In this document: positions 46,110 through 56,627 of the stretch, piece after piece
Layout of the letters: every line of letters begins with the position of its first letter
Numbering within the stretch: the first letter of the stretch is position 1
NCBI GenBank assembly: GCA_026874595.1
Contig: CM049307.1
Coordinates: 95,210,330 to 95,274,329, forward strand
DNA length: 64,000 nucleotides
From: Sipunculus nudus
Lineage: Eukaryota > Annelida > Sipuncula > Golfingiida > Sipunculidae
Direction: 5' to 3'
Made by a program: the position numbers and the translations under genes
The notes under the pieces: model-generated
Database searches by the model: none
What the model was told of the DNA's origin: nothing
The model's input: the letters and a program-made list of their open reading frames with translations, nothing else

Positions 46110-46250
46110 ACAATCATAGGTATATATATAAAACCACCGACCTTAGCCGGGCAGTTACAACCCCTTTCCTTAGCCCCTCCGGGAATCGAACCCGGGTCGC
46201 CAGCGGAGAAGTCCGAGCGTTTTACCACTGAGCTGCCTAGGCCCCATGCC
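46110..46250 (-). mobile_element. tRNA-derived SINE (second family)
   Basis: Minus strand: GGCAGCTCAGTGGTAAAACG (A box) and ACCCGGGTTCGATTCCCGG (B box, perfect 5-bp T-stem), then GGGGCTAAGG. The D-arm closing bases are mutated (AAAC for GAGC) and the anticodon stem does not fold, so it is a SINE head rather than a tRNA gene. Confidence 0.7.
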
Positions 46251-46269
46251 ATGTCCGTTACACCGCTCA

Positions 46270-47290
46270 GGCAATAACTAGGGTTTCTACGCCGCAGTTT
46301 TGCCTCTTCGGGTACCCCCCCCCCCCTCTTTGCACTGAGGTCGCCAGAACTGACACGCCAGCTAGCCAGGTCCGGCCCGCCCTCGCTGACCGACCACCAC
46401 CGGGGAATCCCCCAAGTAAACCCGGGAGCCTGAGCCTAGCAACCAGCCAGTAATGTCCGAGCGTCACCGGCCTACCCCTGGACTACCGTGAGTCCTGCCC
46501 TGAGCCTTGTCCCTTTCGACCAGGTACGGTGTTCGTTCGATCTGAGCCTTTTCCGGAGCCTTTCCTGGTTCTCGTGCCATCATGCTTGAGCCTTGTCCCT
46601 GCTGATCCTGACCGGACCCCCGGTTTTTACGTCTCGGAGCCTTGTCCCTGATCCTTTCGGGATCCCCTCAACTTTTATCCACCAAACGGCTGGCTCTTTA
46701 GGGCCTGGTTCCATACTGTCGGCAACGGACTGGCCTACTCTTCTATCGAAAAACAGTATGGGATCTTTTACGTGCCCATCCCCTTCTGGACACGGGACCG
46801 CCATTTTACGTCCTCATCCGATGGACGGCCCGTATTTTGCTTTTGCAGTCGGGCGCTGCAGAGCCCGGAGCCTTTCTACCCCTCCCCCACTTTTTCTAGT
46901 GGGGTGATGATACTGGGGTTCCGTTTGCCACTGATTTTTTGCCAATCGAGCCACATTTTGAGGTCTTTATAGAACTTCTCTTGCTTCACCTTTTCGACAT
47001 AGCCTTTGCTCAACCTTAGAATGTGGTCTTTCACATATTCTATTTCTGCCTTCTCGTGAAGCACAGATACTCGGGTTCGAGGCGGGAGTCTCAAGGCCGT
47101 CCTTAAGGCTCTGTTTTGAAGCCGTTGAAGTGTCTAAATGTGGTGCTCTTTGGCTGAGATCAGGGCTATGCAGCCGTACATCATAACCGGTCTGATCCAG
47201 GCTTTATAAAGGTATATCAAACTTTGGGTTGACATGCCCCCTGTCCCTGCTTTTAGCACTCTTAAGCAGTTTAGTCTGCCTAGGCCCCTA
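46270..47290 (-). pseudogene. LINE (jockey-like) C-terminal coding end and 3' region
   Basis: Minus strand from 47290: LKAGTGGMSTQSLIYLYKAW, IRPVMMYGCIALISAKEHHI, a stop, TLQRLQNRALRTALRLPPRT, RVSVLHEKAEIEYVKDHILR, ending near 46880. 'LYKAWIRPVMMYGC...LQRLQNRALR' is the standard region after the RT of jockey/RTE-type LINEs. From 46880 to 46270 the sequence is GC-rich with repeated GAGCCTTGTCCCT phrases, probably the 3'UTR. One stop codon seen in the coding part. Confidence 0.75.
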
Positions 47291-47734
47291 AGGAATGGAG
47301 TGTTTAAATATTTTATTCAAAGTTAGGGAAAACGAGAGAGGACAGGAGTGAATAGTCGGAAACAGTACAATGTGACTGATGCAATATCAAGTCCAGCTCA
47401 CTCAGTAATTTTTTAAATTAACAGGTAAACCTTATACCATAGCTGACACACTTGGTGGCAGTGATTACCCATCATTATTGGTGATGTTGTACTTTAATCC
47501 GTTTATAAAATATTTAATTTGATAGCTAGAAGAGTCGCCTTATATGTATTTTACCATCACACTGCATCGGCATATAATTATAAAAAAATAAAACCTAATC
47601 ACGCAAATTATCTGCTGCTGTTGGCGGTTGTTGTATGCAGCATTCAAATGAAAAAGGATAAAAAAGTATAGCTGATTTATACAGGATACAAAAGAATTCA
47701 TTTCACTTCTTTCATATTCTAGAAAAAGGAAATC

Positions 47735-48010
47735 CTAAAAAATCACACAAACATTTTCATAGAATGTCATTTTCCAATTCTGAGTACGATAGTTACCTGT
47801 TGCAAAAAGCCTGAGTGTTATGGCGTGCCTCGTGCTTGGTGAAATGCCCCTTCGGAACCTTGTATCCTGATGCTGGATGTAGGGTTTTACAAAATCTATC
47901 AGATAACTGACGATAGGCGGAAATAACCTCAGAAATTGAGACGGACGGTTCAGTTCGCATACAATTCGAGGTTTAAACCACAAATAAAGCTTTCGACATA
48001 GCCTATTTCT
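47735..48010 (-). pseudogene. PIF/Harbinger transposase N-terminal fragment
   Basis: Within a 115-codon minus-strand frame: FLRLFPPIVSYLIDFVKPYI, QHQDTRFRRGISPSTRHAIT, LRLFATGNYRTQN. This matches the conserved segment before the DDE domain of Harbinger/HARBI1-like transposases (FLR......L...V.P.I...DT..R..I....R..ITLR.LATG). The DDE catalytic part is absent. The fragment is missing from the matching place in arm A. Confidence 0.72.
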
Positions 48011-48096
48011 GTGGACAGGCCACAAATCGAACAAATATTTCCTTTTGTTTTTTCTTCTAAAAAGCTCAGTATCAGATCGCAATGATTAGACCATCT

Positions 48097-48475
48097 TTCC
48101 TGCTTTTATGGATCAGGGGTAGAGCACAGAACTCAAAGCCGGGAGATCGTAAGTAAGAATCTTAGCCGAGGCTGTGAGGCTTGTCATGGTCGGGGCCTAC
48201 CAAGGGTGAGCGCTATGTAAGTTTAATTGGAAGGCCGTCCCAAACGGCCGTGTTTCACCGACAAACGAGTACGCCTTTCGGGGGTTCCCCGGAGGTATGC
48301 CACAGGAATTGAGACGATCGATTACATAGGGCTTGCAGGTGCAGTAGTCACCGGACCTGGTTAAAAAAGGATACAAAATTATAGGAAGCGTGTGATACTG
48401 CCTTGTCAAGTAGTCCGACACCGGATTGGAATCCTTAAGCTGTACATAGGGTTTGTTAAGCCGACATTAAACTAA
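48097..48475 (+). mobile_element. tRNA-derived SINE, same family as 38935
   Basis: Head GGATCAGGGGTAGAGCACAG with GCCGGGAGATCGTAAG and a mutated B box (GTAAGAATCTTAGCC). Body GGGTGAGCGCTATG, GGAAGGCCGTCCCAAACGG, AACGAGTACGCCTTTCGGGG, GGACCTGGTT, and tail GGAATCCTTAAGCTGTACAT with a GGAGG...CCTCC inverted repeat. It lacks the 379-bp insertion seen in the arm A copy. Confidence 0.85.
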
Positions 48476-48920
48476 ATGGAGGCGTTTACCTCCAACCAAA
48501 AAATAAATTATTAAACAAAATGATGAGACCATCTTAGGCGATAATTGAGTTGTGAGAACGTGCGCGTTCGTGTGTTTGATGCCGAAGCTCGGCCAACTTA
48601 AACAAGCTGATTTTAAGAGGATCTACGAAACAAAAATCGCCGGGACAATATCGCTTGATAAAATCCGGTTGTGAGCAATCGGCTTAACCGACAGGCGCTC
48701 TCACACTGTGCGATTAGCAGCAAAGATAATCGCCTTCAAACATGGCTTAAAAATGCTGCATAAAAATCAATAAACAAATAATTATATTACTATATTAGCG
48801 TATTTATGTTTGTAACGGTCTTTATCATATCCAGTTGCATCACTGCAGTAAAATTTGTTAAAAAAAAAAACAAAACAGTAAAATCAAATATTAACAAATA
48901 TAAATAGATATAGTTGAATT

Positions 48921-50159
48921 TGCAAGCATAAGCCACCTCTGCAGACAGCCAGGGAATAGGGTTCTGTGGGAAATTTTTCAGCCCTTAAGTTGAAAACTTC
49001 TTAAGAGATATCGAACAAAATCTTATCAGCTGTTGCCTCAATCTTGGAAAATACACAGCCTGATTGGCCCAGCAGAACCTGACTTATCAAAGTGGCAAGA
49101 AAGTACGTGGGAAGGTAATTAATATGCAAAACAGGCATAAACATGCAAATTAGGCATAAAGTTGCAAAGGGTTTATTAGGATTGATTAGAATCATGTCAT
49201 CAGTGAAAAAGTGTTACATATTCAAACATGTAATGGATAGGCTTGTGAATTTGATAAAATTGACAAATTATTTACACATGGCTGATTTACGAAATTATGG
49301 AAATGACTTACTAAATTTGCACAGATTGACCCAACAGTTAATTAACTTGTCAGGTGAGTACTCTCAAGGTATCGACAAAGTTTTGTACAAATCGCATTTA
49401 CGGTTGGGTTTTGAGGGGGAGTGCAAAGAAAACTGCACGTTAATCTAATTAGCATAATTAAGCTGTTGAGACAACTCTCAAAATCTAATCAGGTGTAACC
49501 TCTTACCTGACAAGTAAAAATATTAACTGCATTTAGAAAAGGGAATGACAACTGAAAGGAAAGGAATAAATATGCATGTAAGACACTTCATGTAAGTGAA
49601 TACTTTTCAAAACTATCCACACAGTGTTACCTAAAACCGATAAACACAGCGGATATAACCAACAATATAATCAATAATTCTAAGACGTAAATTTGTATCT
49701 TGTCATATTAACAGATAAACCCTTCAGTTAAACAGTTAAACAGTTAAATATCCTTTTGATTTCAGATGAAATCGGGGTACATTTGCTACATTCTAAAGTG
49801 AATCTCCTGACTATATGCGCATAAACATTTAAAACATTATCTTGTTTATGCATCCTCTCCATGGAGGGATGTGGGGACGGGAAGGGAAGCCTAGCTCTGC
49901 TGAGCAAAGGTAGCCAGCTGCGTGGACTGAAACAAGTTATATATCCGGTGGCTATTTCTATCTCTGTATTTTCTGGCTGCTGTTCTCCATTCTTTTCACT
50001 GGTTTCCATTTTCTCGATCAGTCATGTTTTTACCAAGCGCTCTTTGCCTATTAGTTTATTAGGCCAAAAAAAGGTACGGTTCTTAGGCATCAGTTTTAAC
50101 CTACTGCATCAACAATTTTTATTTTAATTTTTGTTTTTCAAGAATATAAATAATACAAT
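48921..50159. other. Unannotated interval, no recognised gene
   Basis: A plus-strand frame at 49143-49448 (101 codons) and an overlapping pair at 49728-50127 match nothing I recognise. The octamer-like ATGCAAATTAGGCAT occurs at 49143, near ATGCAAAACAGGCAT at 49124. AT-rich otherwise. Confidence 0.4.
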
Positions 50160-50163
50160 TTAT

Positions 50164-50767
50164 TGTTACGTGTAACTAAACTTTCAACCCGGTGCCACAC
50201 GCAACTAACTCAACTGAAGAAAGACTCTTTAGATGATAATATTTATAATAGACAAATCATTATATACAATATACACAAATGTTTGGTTCACATTAAAGTC
50301 TGTCGAAGTAAGACACCCATATTATAGAATACTTAGCTCAAAATTAAGTGTAGTAGGCGTGCCTCTAATCAATTAAAATCACATGATGCGAGTGCGAGTA
50401 CAAGTGCAGGTACGACCCCTGGAGCTGCGTAGGAGCCGTTCACGATAAAAAGTCCATCCTCAAACGAAACAAAGTTCAAACGTTCAAAACCACGCCTGGC
50501 GAGCACCATGACAGTTTAAATAAAAATTGCAGCCCATACGGGATCGGCATGCGATGTTTTTATAGCTGTACACGACGTGACGTCGTACCGTTCACAAAAG
50601 AAACAAGTTCCAATTAATACAAAGAGTCCCATGTTTGTCTGTTGTCTTCTGTGGTATTATGCTTCAACGCTCTCCGTTCGATTGTCCCCTGTGTTCTCCT
50701 GTGTCCTCACAACCGGTAACCTGTAGGACCCCCGACGTCATCGACGTCTTTACAGAACCACATAACA
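50164..50767 (-). repeat. 3' LTR of the Gmr1-like element
   Basis: On the plus strand it starts TGTTACGTGTAACTAAAC and ends CCACATAACA. It is about 93 bp longer than its partner because of an internal block near 50580-50680 (GTGACGTCGTACCGTTCAC...CTCTCCG). Small substitutions and indels elsewhere imply an old insertion. Confidence 0.92.
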
Positions 50768-50785
50768 CCTTCCCCCTAAAAAAGG
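50768..50785 (-). other. Polypurine tract
   Basis: Directly inside the 3' LTR the minus strand reads CCTTTTTTAGGGGGAAGG, the expected plus-strand DNA primer site for reverse transcription. Confidence 0.8.
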
Positions 50786-51202
50786 AAAATTTTATGACAT
50801 CAATATAAGTACAATTTTGTCACCTTTTGACATATGTGCCATTAAAAGACTCAGTTAATCACGTAAGGAATAATTCAACAGATAAATAGATTGATAATTC
50901 AATATGATCATTTATGCTTTTTCATTAAGTTCATCAATACATTTTTTATCAATATACATTATTCCCAATCATTTCCTGCGATTGACGCAAATACCCTCTC
51001 TGACCTTTTTAAACATTACTGTCATTATACACATCCGCGTCATACAAAAACAATCAAACAAAACTGTCATTGACGCAAACTGACTTTATCTGCAATTACT
51101 GCACAATTCGTATCGATATCTGTCACCGCACTATAGCTACTGCACATATTTGCAAACATCTTTTTATATCCATCTCAAACAATTTAATTCATCAAATATT
51201 CA

Positions 51203-52640
51203 TTAATAACATCTGGACAATGTATCAGCTATGACATTATTCCTGCCTCTTATGTGTTTAACACTCTTATGTGTATCATACTCTTGTAAGAGCAGACTCC
51301 AGTTAACAATCGTCTGTTCTTGTTTTTCATTTTGTTCAAGAACACCAATGAATTGTGATCGGTATAAATCACTAACGGATGTGAAACTGATCTTACGTAA
51401 ACCTCAAAGTATTGTAACGCTAAGATAAGTGCCAGTAATTCTTTTTCAATGGTGGAATAATTTTTCTGATAGTCTTTGAATTTCTTTGAGAAATAACAGA
51501 CAGGATGATCAATCCCTTGTTCATCCTCTTGTACCAATATAACTCCAGCAGCCTGCTCACTAGCATCAACACATAATGTAAAATCTTTGTCAAAGTCAGG
51601 TAATTTCAGTACCGGAGTATTGACCATCATGGACTTTAATTTCTCAAATGCTGCTTCGCATTCATCTGTCCAAAGAAATACCTCTTTTTTTCTTTAACAG
51701 ATTAGTAAGTGGTGCAGTTATCTCAGCGAAATTCTTACAGAACTTTCTATAGTACCCGGTCATGCCTAGAAACCTTTGGAAACCCTTTTTCGATGACGGT
51801 CTTTGAAAATTTAATATAGCCTCGATTTTGGCATGGACTGGTTCTACATCACCTTGTCTTATGACATTACCTAACTAAATGAACTTTGCTTTCCCGAAAT
51901 CAATCTTTGCCAAGTTAATCGTAAGATTAACCTCCGCCAATCTTTGAAACAATTTCTCTAATCTTTGCAAGTGTTCGTCCCAAGTACCACTATTCACAAT
52001 TAGGTCATCCATATATGCCTCTACAACTTCAAGATTGTTTATACAGATATCCATGAGGAGTTGGAACGAATCCCCTGCGTTCTCCATTCCGAATGGCATA
52101 ACATTGTATTCAAATAATCCATCAGGAAATACAAATGCTGAGATTTTTCTCGCTCTTTCTGTTAGAGGAACGCCCCAATAACATTTTAATAAGTCACATT
52201 TTGTCACATATTTGGCTTTACCAATTATATCAATGCAGTCATCTACTCTAGGTATAGAATATGAATCTGTTTTGGTTACAGCATTTACTTTTCTAAAATC
52301 AGTACAAAATCTATGACTTTGATCCGGTTTTGGTACCAATAAACATGGAGAACTCCACCATTCACTTTGACTCTCCCTAATGATATCATTTTGTAACGTG
52401 TATTCTTCTTCTTTTCTTAAGTTTGCGAGAGTTACAGGGTTAACTCTGTAAGAATGTTGTTTTATTGGCTTTGCATCGCCGACATCCACATCATGAAACA
52501 AAACATTAGTTCTGCTAGGTACATCAGGTAAAATGTGTTTATATTTCCTCGTCAGTTCTGATAACTTTCGTGATTCTCTAGACAAACGATGCCTTAATTT
52601 TACATCCCGATTTGCCAGAATTTCTGAATTACCCAATTTT
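51203..52640 (-). pseudogene. Gmr1-like RT and RNase H
   Basis: The frame from 52636 to 51875 holds the lead LPDVPSRTNVLFHDVDVGDA, KPIKQHSYRVNP, FCTDFRKVNAVTK, KCDLLKCYWGVPLTERARK, FEYNVMPFGMENAGD and the catalytic AYMDDLIVNS (YMDD at 52015-52004). An in-frame TAG follows near 51872, then AEITAPLTNLLKKK with a frameshift near 51690. RNase H from 51630: FTLCVDASEQAAGVILVQED, VCYFSKKFKDYQKNYSTIEK, ELLALILALQYFEVY, YTDHNSLVFLNKMKNKN, then past one frameshift HIRGRNNVIADTLSRC with a stop at 51205-51203. Its function is copying element RNA to DNA and degrading the RNA strand. All main motifs are kept; three lesions are seen. Confidence 0.9.
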
Positions 52641-52676
52641 GGTATTTCATTCGTGTCTTATCTTGTATCAAAATCT

Positions 52677-53850
52677 CTAAACATATTGTAAGTTTCTTTT
52701 GTTTTTATCATCAATAGATACTAAACAAGCTGGATTCACTTGTGTGTCATCTCTATCGAAATATGGTTTGAGCATGCTTACATGACACGACTGAGTTTCT
52801 TTACGCCTGTCTGGACTTTTGATTACGTAATTGATATTACTGATCTTTCTGTGAATTTCATAGGGTCCGTGATACCGTGCTAGCAATGGACCGTTTCTAC
52901 ATGGTAACAATGCCAATACTTTATCTCAAACCCTGAATTATTGATCCCTAGCCTTTTTGTCATACCACGTTTACATTTTAGTCTGTGCGTTTGCCAAGTT
53001 TTGTCTAGCTAGGTCACATGCATCATTTAACCTTTCATTGAATTTGACCACATAATCCAAAACATTCCTTTTTATATTCCATTGACCCATTGATCTTTGA
53101 TCACTTTTAAAGGAACCCTTATTGTGGGACCAAACACAAGTTCAAACGGAGTGAACCCAAGCGATTCTTGTACGGAATCTCTGACCGCAAATAACAATAG
53201 TGGAACGCCTTCGTTCCAATCCTGTTTGTTATGAAAACAGTAGGTTTTCAACATAAATGGAATCTCTCTAAAGCACCTTGGGATTGTGGATGATATGCGC
53301 TTGAAATAATTTGATTCACACCTGAATCATTAGTTAACTTTGGAACAATCCTCAAGTAAAATTCGTACCCTGATCTAATTGAATTTCTTTAAGTATTCCA
53401 AACATTGTGAAGAATTTGATCAAAACCTTGGCCATAGTTCGCGCTTTTATATTTCTGAGAGGGACGGCCTTTGGAAATCTTGTTGTGGTACACATTATAG
53501 TTAACAAATACTGGTTTCCATTTTTTGTGCTGGGCATTGGACCCACACAATCTATAATGACACGACTTAGAGGTTCTATGACTTGAATTGGTTGTAATGA
53601 GCTTTTAGTGAGTCATGACTGTATTTTCCTACAATCTGGCATGTAAGAAATGTTTTACAAAACTGCGCTACATCTTGATTCATCTTAAGCCAAAAGAAAT
53701 GTCTCATGGTTTTTTCTTAGGTTTTGTTTACACCTTAATGTCCTGCAAAAGGCGATTCATGGGATACCTTTAATATTTCTGACCTATAAACTTTAGGAAC
53801 TACAATTTGATTTACTGTAACCCAATCCTCTGTTGACGGAATATCTCTGG
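52677..53850 (-). pseudogene. Gmr1-like integrase (upstream of RT)
   Basis: Minus-strand order: an HHCC zinc-binding region (VSHESPFAGH, HFFWLKMNQDVAQFCKTFLT, CQIV); the catalytic core starting IIDCVGPMPSTKNGNQYLLT with the first Asp at 53553-53551; IQLDQGTNFT with the second Asp; AYHPQSQGALERFH with the Glu; DWNEGVPLLLFAVRDSVQES, LGFTPFELVFGPT; and a GPY/F C-terminal domain with PLLARYHGPYEIHRKISNIN, YVIKSPDRRK and CHVSMLKPYF (to 52677). All DDE residues are present, though frames shift near 53850, 53350, 53260 and 52930. It inserts the cDNA. It lies between protease and RT, which is unusual for Ty3/gypsy. Confidence 0.88.
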
Positions 53851-54345
53851 GTTTCCATTTTCTCATTAATACATCATTTTGTATAAAATAACCCGATGAC
53901 ACCTTTTCTTATTCCTCGGTTGGCAAAATCAAATCGTACAAATGTTTAAGATCTGAATCTTTTTTTTTTGTTCTTTCATTAAACTATTTATATTCCCTAA
54001 AGGAAATGTCTCATCCGGTGATTTCTTAGCTCTTTTCTCATTCTGAGAACGAAGAAACGCTGACTGGTCATTACAAAGACCTTCATGAATGTTTGTGACA
54101 AATTTATAATGTCATCATCATCAACAATACCCCTATCTGCATTATCATCAGTGGTCCTATCGACCATATCCGTATCGGCTTTATCATCAGTGGAACCCTG
54201 GCCCACAGCCATACCGGCCCTATCGGTGGCACCCTTGTTCACTGTAACACTGAAACAACCCCTCGTTTTCCGCCTCACTAACATCATTTAAGATAGCCCT
54301 CGGTTTAGAGACCATGCAAGGATAAGCCGTCACCCTACCGTCACC
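53851..54345 (-). pseudogene. Gmr1-like protease-integrase linker
   Basis: A frame at 54287-53997 reads an Asp-rich segment (DDNADRGIVDDDDIINLSQ). Broken frames then give SLMKEQKKKDSDLKHLYDLI, YFIQNDVLMRKWKPRDIP and VTVNQIVVPKVYRSEILKVS leading into the integrase zinc domain. No separate enzyme is recognised. Confidence 0.6.
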
Positions 54346-54960
54346 CTACCGTTCCCCAATAACAATGAAACACCTTTTACAGGTAAACTGGGCATAATTC
54401 CAACAGTAACAGGAAATGACACCTAATCTGACTCCAACATGTCTGTGCAGAGTTACATGAACAATAGAACCCTCAATGCCCTGAGCTAATACTATTTCTC
54501 CGGTAGCAGTCTCGTCCGAAAAAGGTAATTCACTTTTCAATAACAACGACTGAGACGCACCAGTATCCCTCAGAATTTTAACTGGCACTGGGTCAACACT
54601 GTTCCCTTTTAAGGACACGAGACCTTCTGACACAAAAGGCTCAAACTCTTTATGAATGGCCTCAGAGTCATTATTCATTCCCACAAAGACAGGATCCTCT
54701 AATCCCACTGTTCCCGACGTAGGATCACAAAGCAAGCTCTTGTGCGAATACACAAGCGCATTAGGCGACGCTTCTTTAGACATTACTTCTTTACTCTTTT
54801 TGATTTCAAAACACCTGGCCATAATATGCCGTGGTCTTTTACAATAATAGCAGATAGGCCCCTTCCTATTTTGAGGCCTTCCTACCCTTTTATTCTCAGA
54901 ACCATACTCTTTTCTGGTTCGGGGTGGACTCCCCTTTTTGTCTCTGCCATTTAATTTTTT
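54346..54960 (-). pseudogene. Gmr1-like nucleocapsid zinc knuckle and aspartic protease
   Basis: CYYCKRPRHIMARC (CX2CX4HX4C, 54852-54811) is the nucleocapsid knuckle. After ALVYSHKSLLCDPTSGTV and FVGMNNDSEAIHKEFEPFVS comes the retropepsin core PVPVKILRDTGASQSLLLKS (DTGA at 54568-54557) and TGEIVLAQGIEGSIVHVTLH. The frame stays open from 54822 to 54346. The protease processes the polyprotein. The usual ILG-type strand late in the fold is not clear. Confidence 0.82.
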
Positions 54961-55881
54961 GGTTTAATAAAACCCAGTTCTCTAGGTTTATCAAATTTGT
55001 GTTTATGAGTTAAAGCAAACTCATCAGCAAATTTTGCCACTTGTTCTAACGTGTTACTTCTTTCTCATCTAATATGTCTTAATATCATCCCTAACACATT
55101 TCTTAAAATCTTCAACTAATAACAAGTGCTTAAGTTTTTCACCATTTCTCAAAAAGCACTTCTTTATCATGAGCAAATTCAACATGTGTCTGACTCCAAT
55201 GTTTTCTCAAATTTCGAACTTCTGTCTGAAAGCTTCTGGTACTAATACATACGCATGAAGTACAGCAGATTTCAGAATATCATAATTTGAACAATCCTCT
55301 TTAGATAATGCCGAATATACCTCTTGAGCTTTCCCCGTAAATACACTCTGTATCAAAATAGACCATAACTCAACTGGCCACTCAAGACTTTCGGCTACTT
55401 TTTCAAAATGTTTTAAGAATTTATCTACCTCTTTTTCATTTAATACAGGGACTAATTTTATGTACCTGTTAGGGTCTAAAACTCGACCTATGGCAGATTT
55501 TCTTTTTTCTTCCCCAGAGTTTGCTAATTTTAATTTCAATTCAACTTCCTTCATTTCTCTAGTTTCTCTTAATTCCAATTCTTTCGTCTCTCTAGGTTCT
55601 CTTAATTCTAGTTCTTTCAATTTCAGCTGATATTTTAATTTTTTAGAGTAAGCACCTTTAAAGGTTTCATATGGATATAAATCCAGAACAGAAGGGTCAA
55701 GTATATCATTATCCACAAAATAATCCAAAATATTTCTTTTCAATTCTGCTTTTCTCCTAGACTGTTTTCCTTCTATCTCTAATTTGTCACATGTTTCTAA
55801 TAAATCAACCTTTTTCATTTGGTCTACGACCTTAGTGGTAGGATTCTCTAAAAATATGTCAATATCCATTTTGACAGACAA
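54961..55881 (-). pseudogene. Gmr1-like gag
   Basis: An intact frame of 224 codons from ATG 55881 to 55207: MSVKMDIDIFLENPTTKVVD, a predicted charged coiled coil of repeated LKELELREPRE/TREMKEVELK, then the capsid-like NEKEVDKFLKHFEKVAESLE, WPVELWSILIQSVFTGKAQE and VYSALSKEDCSNYDILKSAV (SCAN-like). It continues in other frames with RKHWSQTHVEFAHDKEVLFE and FADEFALTHKHKFDKPRELG to about 54960. The frameshift near 55205 separates it from the knuckle. Confidence 0.82.
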
Positions 55882-56088
55882 TATTCAAATTGCAAAGACC
55901 GTATAAATATAACCTTACACAGTGGAATCTCCCACTAAATACATGACACTATACGACGAGTCTTTCGTATTTCCAAAAACTATAGTTATCCCATACACAT
56001 TATAATACAAAACAATCCTAAAAATATCAGAGATGACTGACCTAACCCAAATTCATACCCCTAAAAAAAAACGAACCTAAGAGAAGAG

Positions 56089-56106
56089 CAAAGAGACGAG
56101 CCTCCA
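56089..56106 (-). other. Candidate primer-binding site
   Basis: Six bases inside the 5' LTR the minus strand reads TGGAGGCTCGTCTCTTTG, beginning with the TGG expected to pair with a tRNA 3' CCA. I cannot assign the tRNA. Confidence 0.5.
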
Positions 56107-56112
56107 TTACTA

Positions 56113-56623
56113 TGTTACGTGTAACTAAACTTTCAACCCGGTGCCACACGCAACTAACTCAACTGAGGAAAGACTCTTTAAATGATAATATTTATAATAG
56201 ACAAATCATTATGTACAATATGCACAAGAATACAAAATGTTTGGTTCACATAAAAGTCTGTCCATGTGAGACACCCATATTAGAGAATACCTAGCTAAAA
56301 ATGAAGTGTAGTAGGCATGCCACCAATCAATAAATCACATTGTGCGAGTGCGAGTACAAGTGCAGGTACGACCCCTGGGGCTACGTAGGAGCCGTTCACG
56401 ATAAAAATTCCATTCTCAAACGAAACAAAGTTCAAACATCCAAAACCAGGCCAGGCTAGCACCATGACAGTTCAAATAAAAATTGCAGCCCATACGGGAT
56501 CGGGCATGTGATGCTTTCATAGCTGTACACGACGTTTGATTGTCCCCCTGTGTTCTCCTGTGTCCTCACAACCGATAACCTGAACCCCAGACGTCATCAA
56601 CGTCTCTACAGAACCACATAACA
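56113..56623 (-). repeat. 5' LTR of the Gmr1-like element
   Basis: Starts TGTTACGTGTAACTAAAC and ends CCACATAACA on the plus strand, as in the 3' LTR. Shorter by the block noted there. GCGAGTGCGAGTACAAGTGC and GGAGCCGTTCACGATAAAAA segments are conserved in both. Confidence 0.92.
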
Positions 56624-56627
56624 TTAT

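Larger units (their letters stand above)
47298..48920. repeat. Arm D of the inverted duplication (pairs with 17460-19035)
   Basis: GGAGTGTTTAAATATTTT (47298) matches the reverse complement of 19020-19035; the match continues through GGTGATGTTGTACTTTAATC (47489) and GCTGCTGTTGGCGGTTGTTG (47612), then past a roughly 300-bp difference to the SINE, and ends at TCAAATATTAACAAATATAA near 48900. It is in the same orientation as arm B, so B and D together form one inverted copy of arm A. Confidence 0.85.
50160..56627 (-). mobile_element. Near-complete Gmr1-like Ty3/gypsy LTR retrotransposon
   Basis: Two LTRs in direct orientation (50164-50767 and 56113-56623), flanked by TTAT on both sides (50160-50163 and 56624-56627). 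Coding order on the minus strand: gag (from 55881), zinc knuckle, protease (DTGA), integrase (HHCC to GPY/F), RT, RNase H (to 51203). Integrase before RT is the order of Ty1/copia, yet RT and integrase sequences are of Ty3/gypsy type. Within gypsy this arrangement defines Gmr1-like elements. A few frameshifts and stops are present, so the copy is probably inactive. Confidence 0.9.

Noticed and set aside
46170-46250. tRNA gene on the minus strand
   Set aside because: A and B boxes are present, but the D-arm closing bases and anticodon stem do not pair; it reads as a SINE head.
46580-46907. Overlapping frames of 74 and 104 codons on both strands
   Set aside because: They fall in the GC-rich 3' region of a jockey-like LINE; no protein family recognised.
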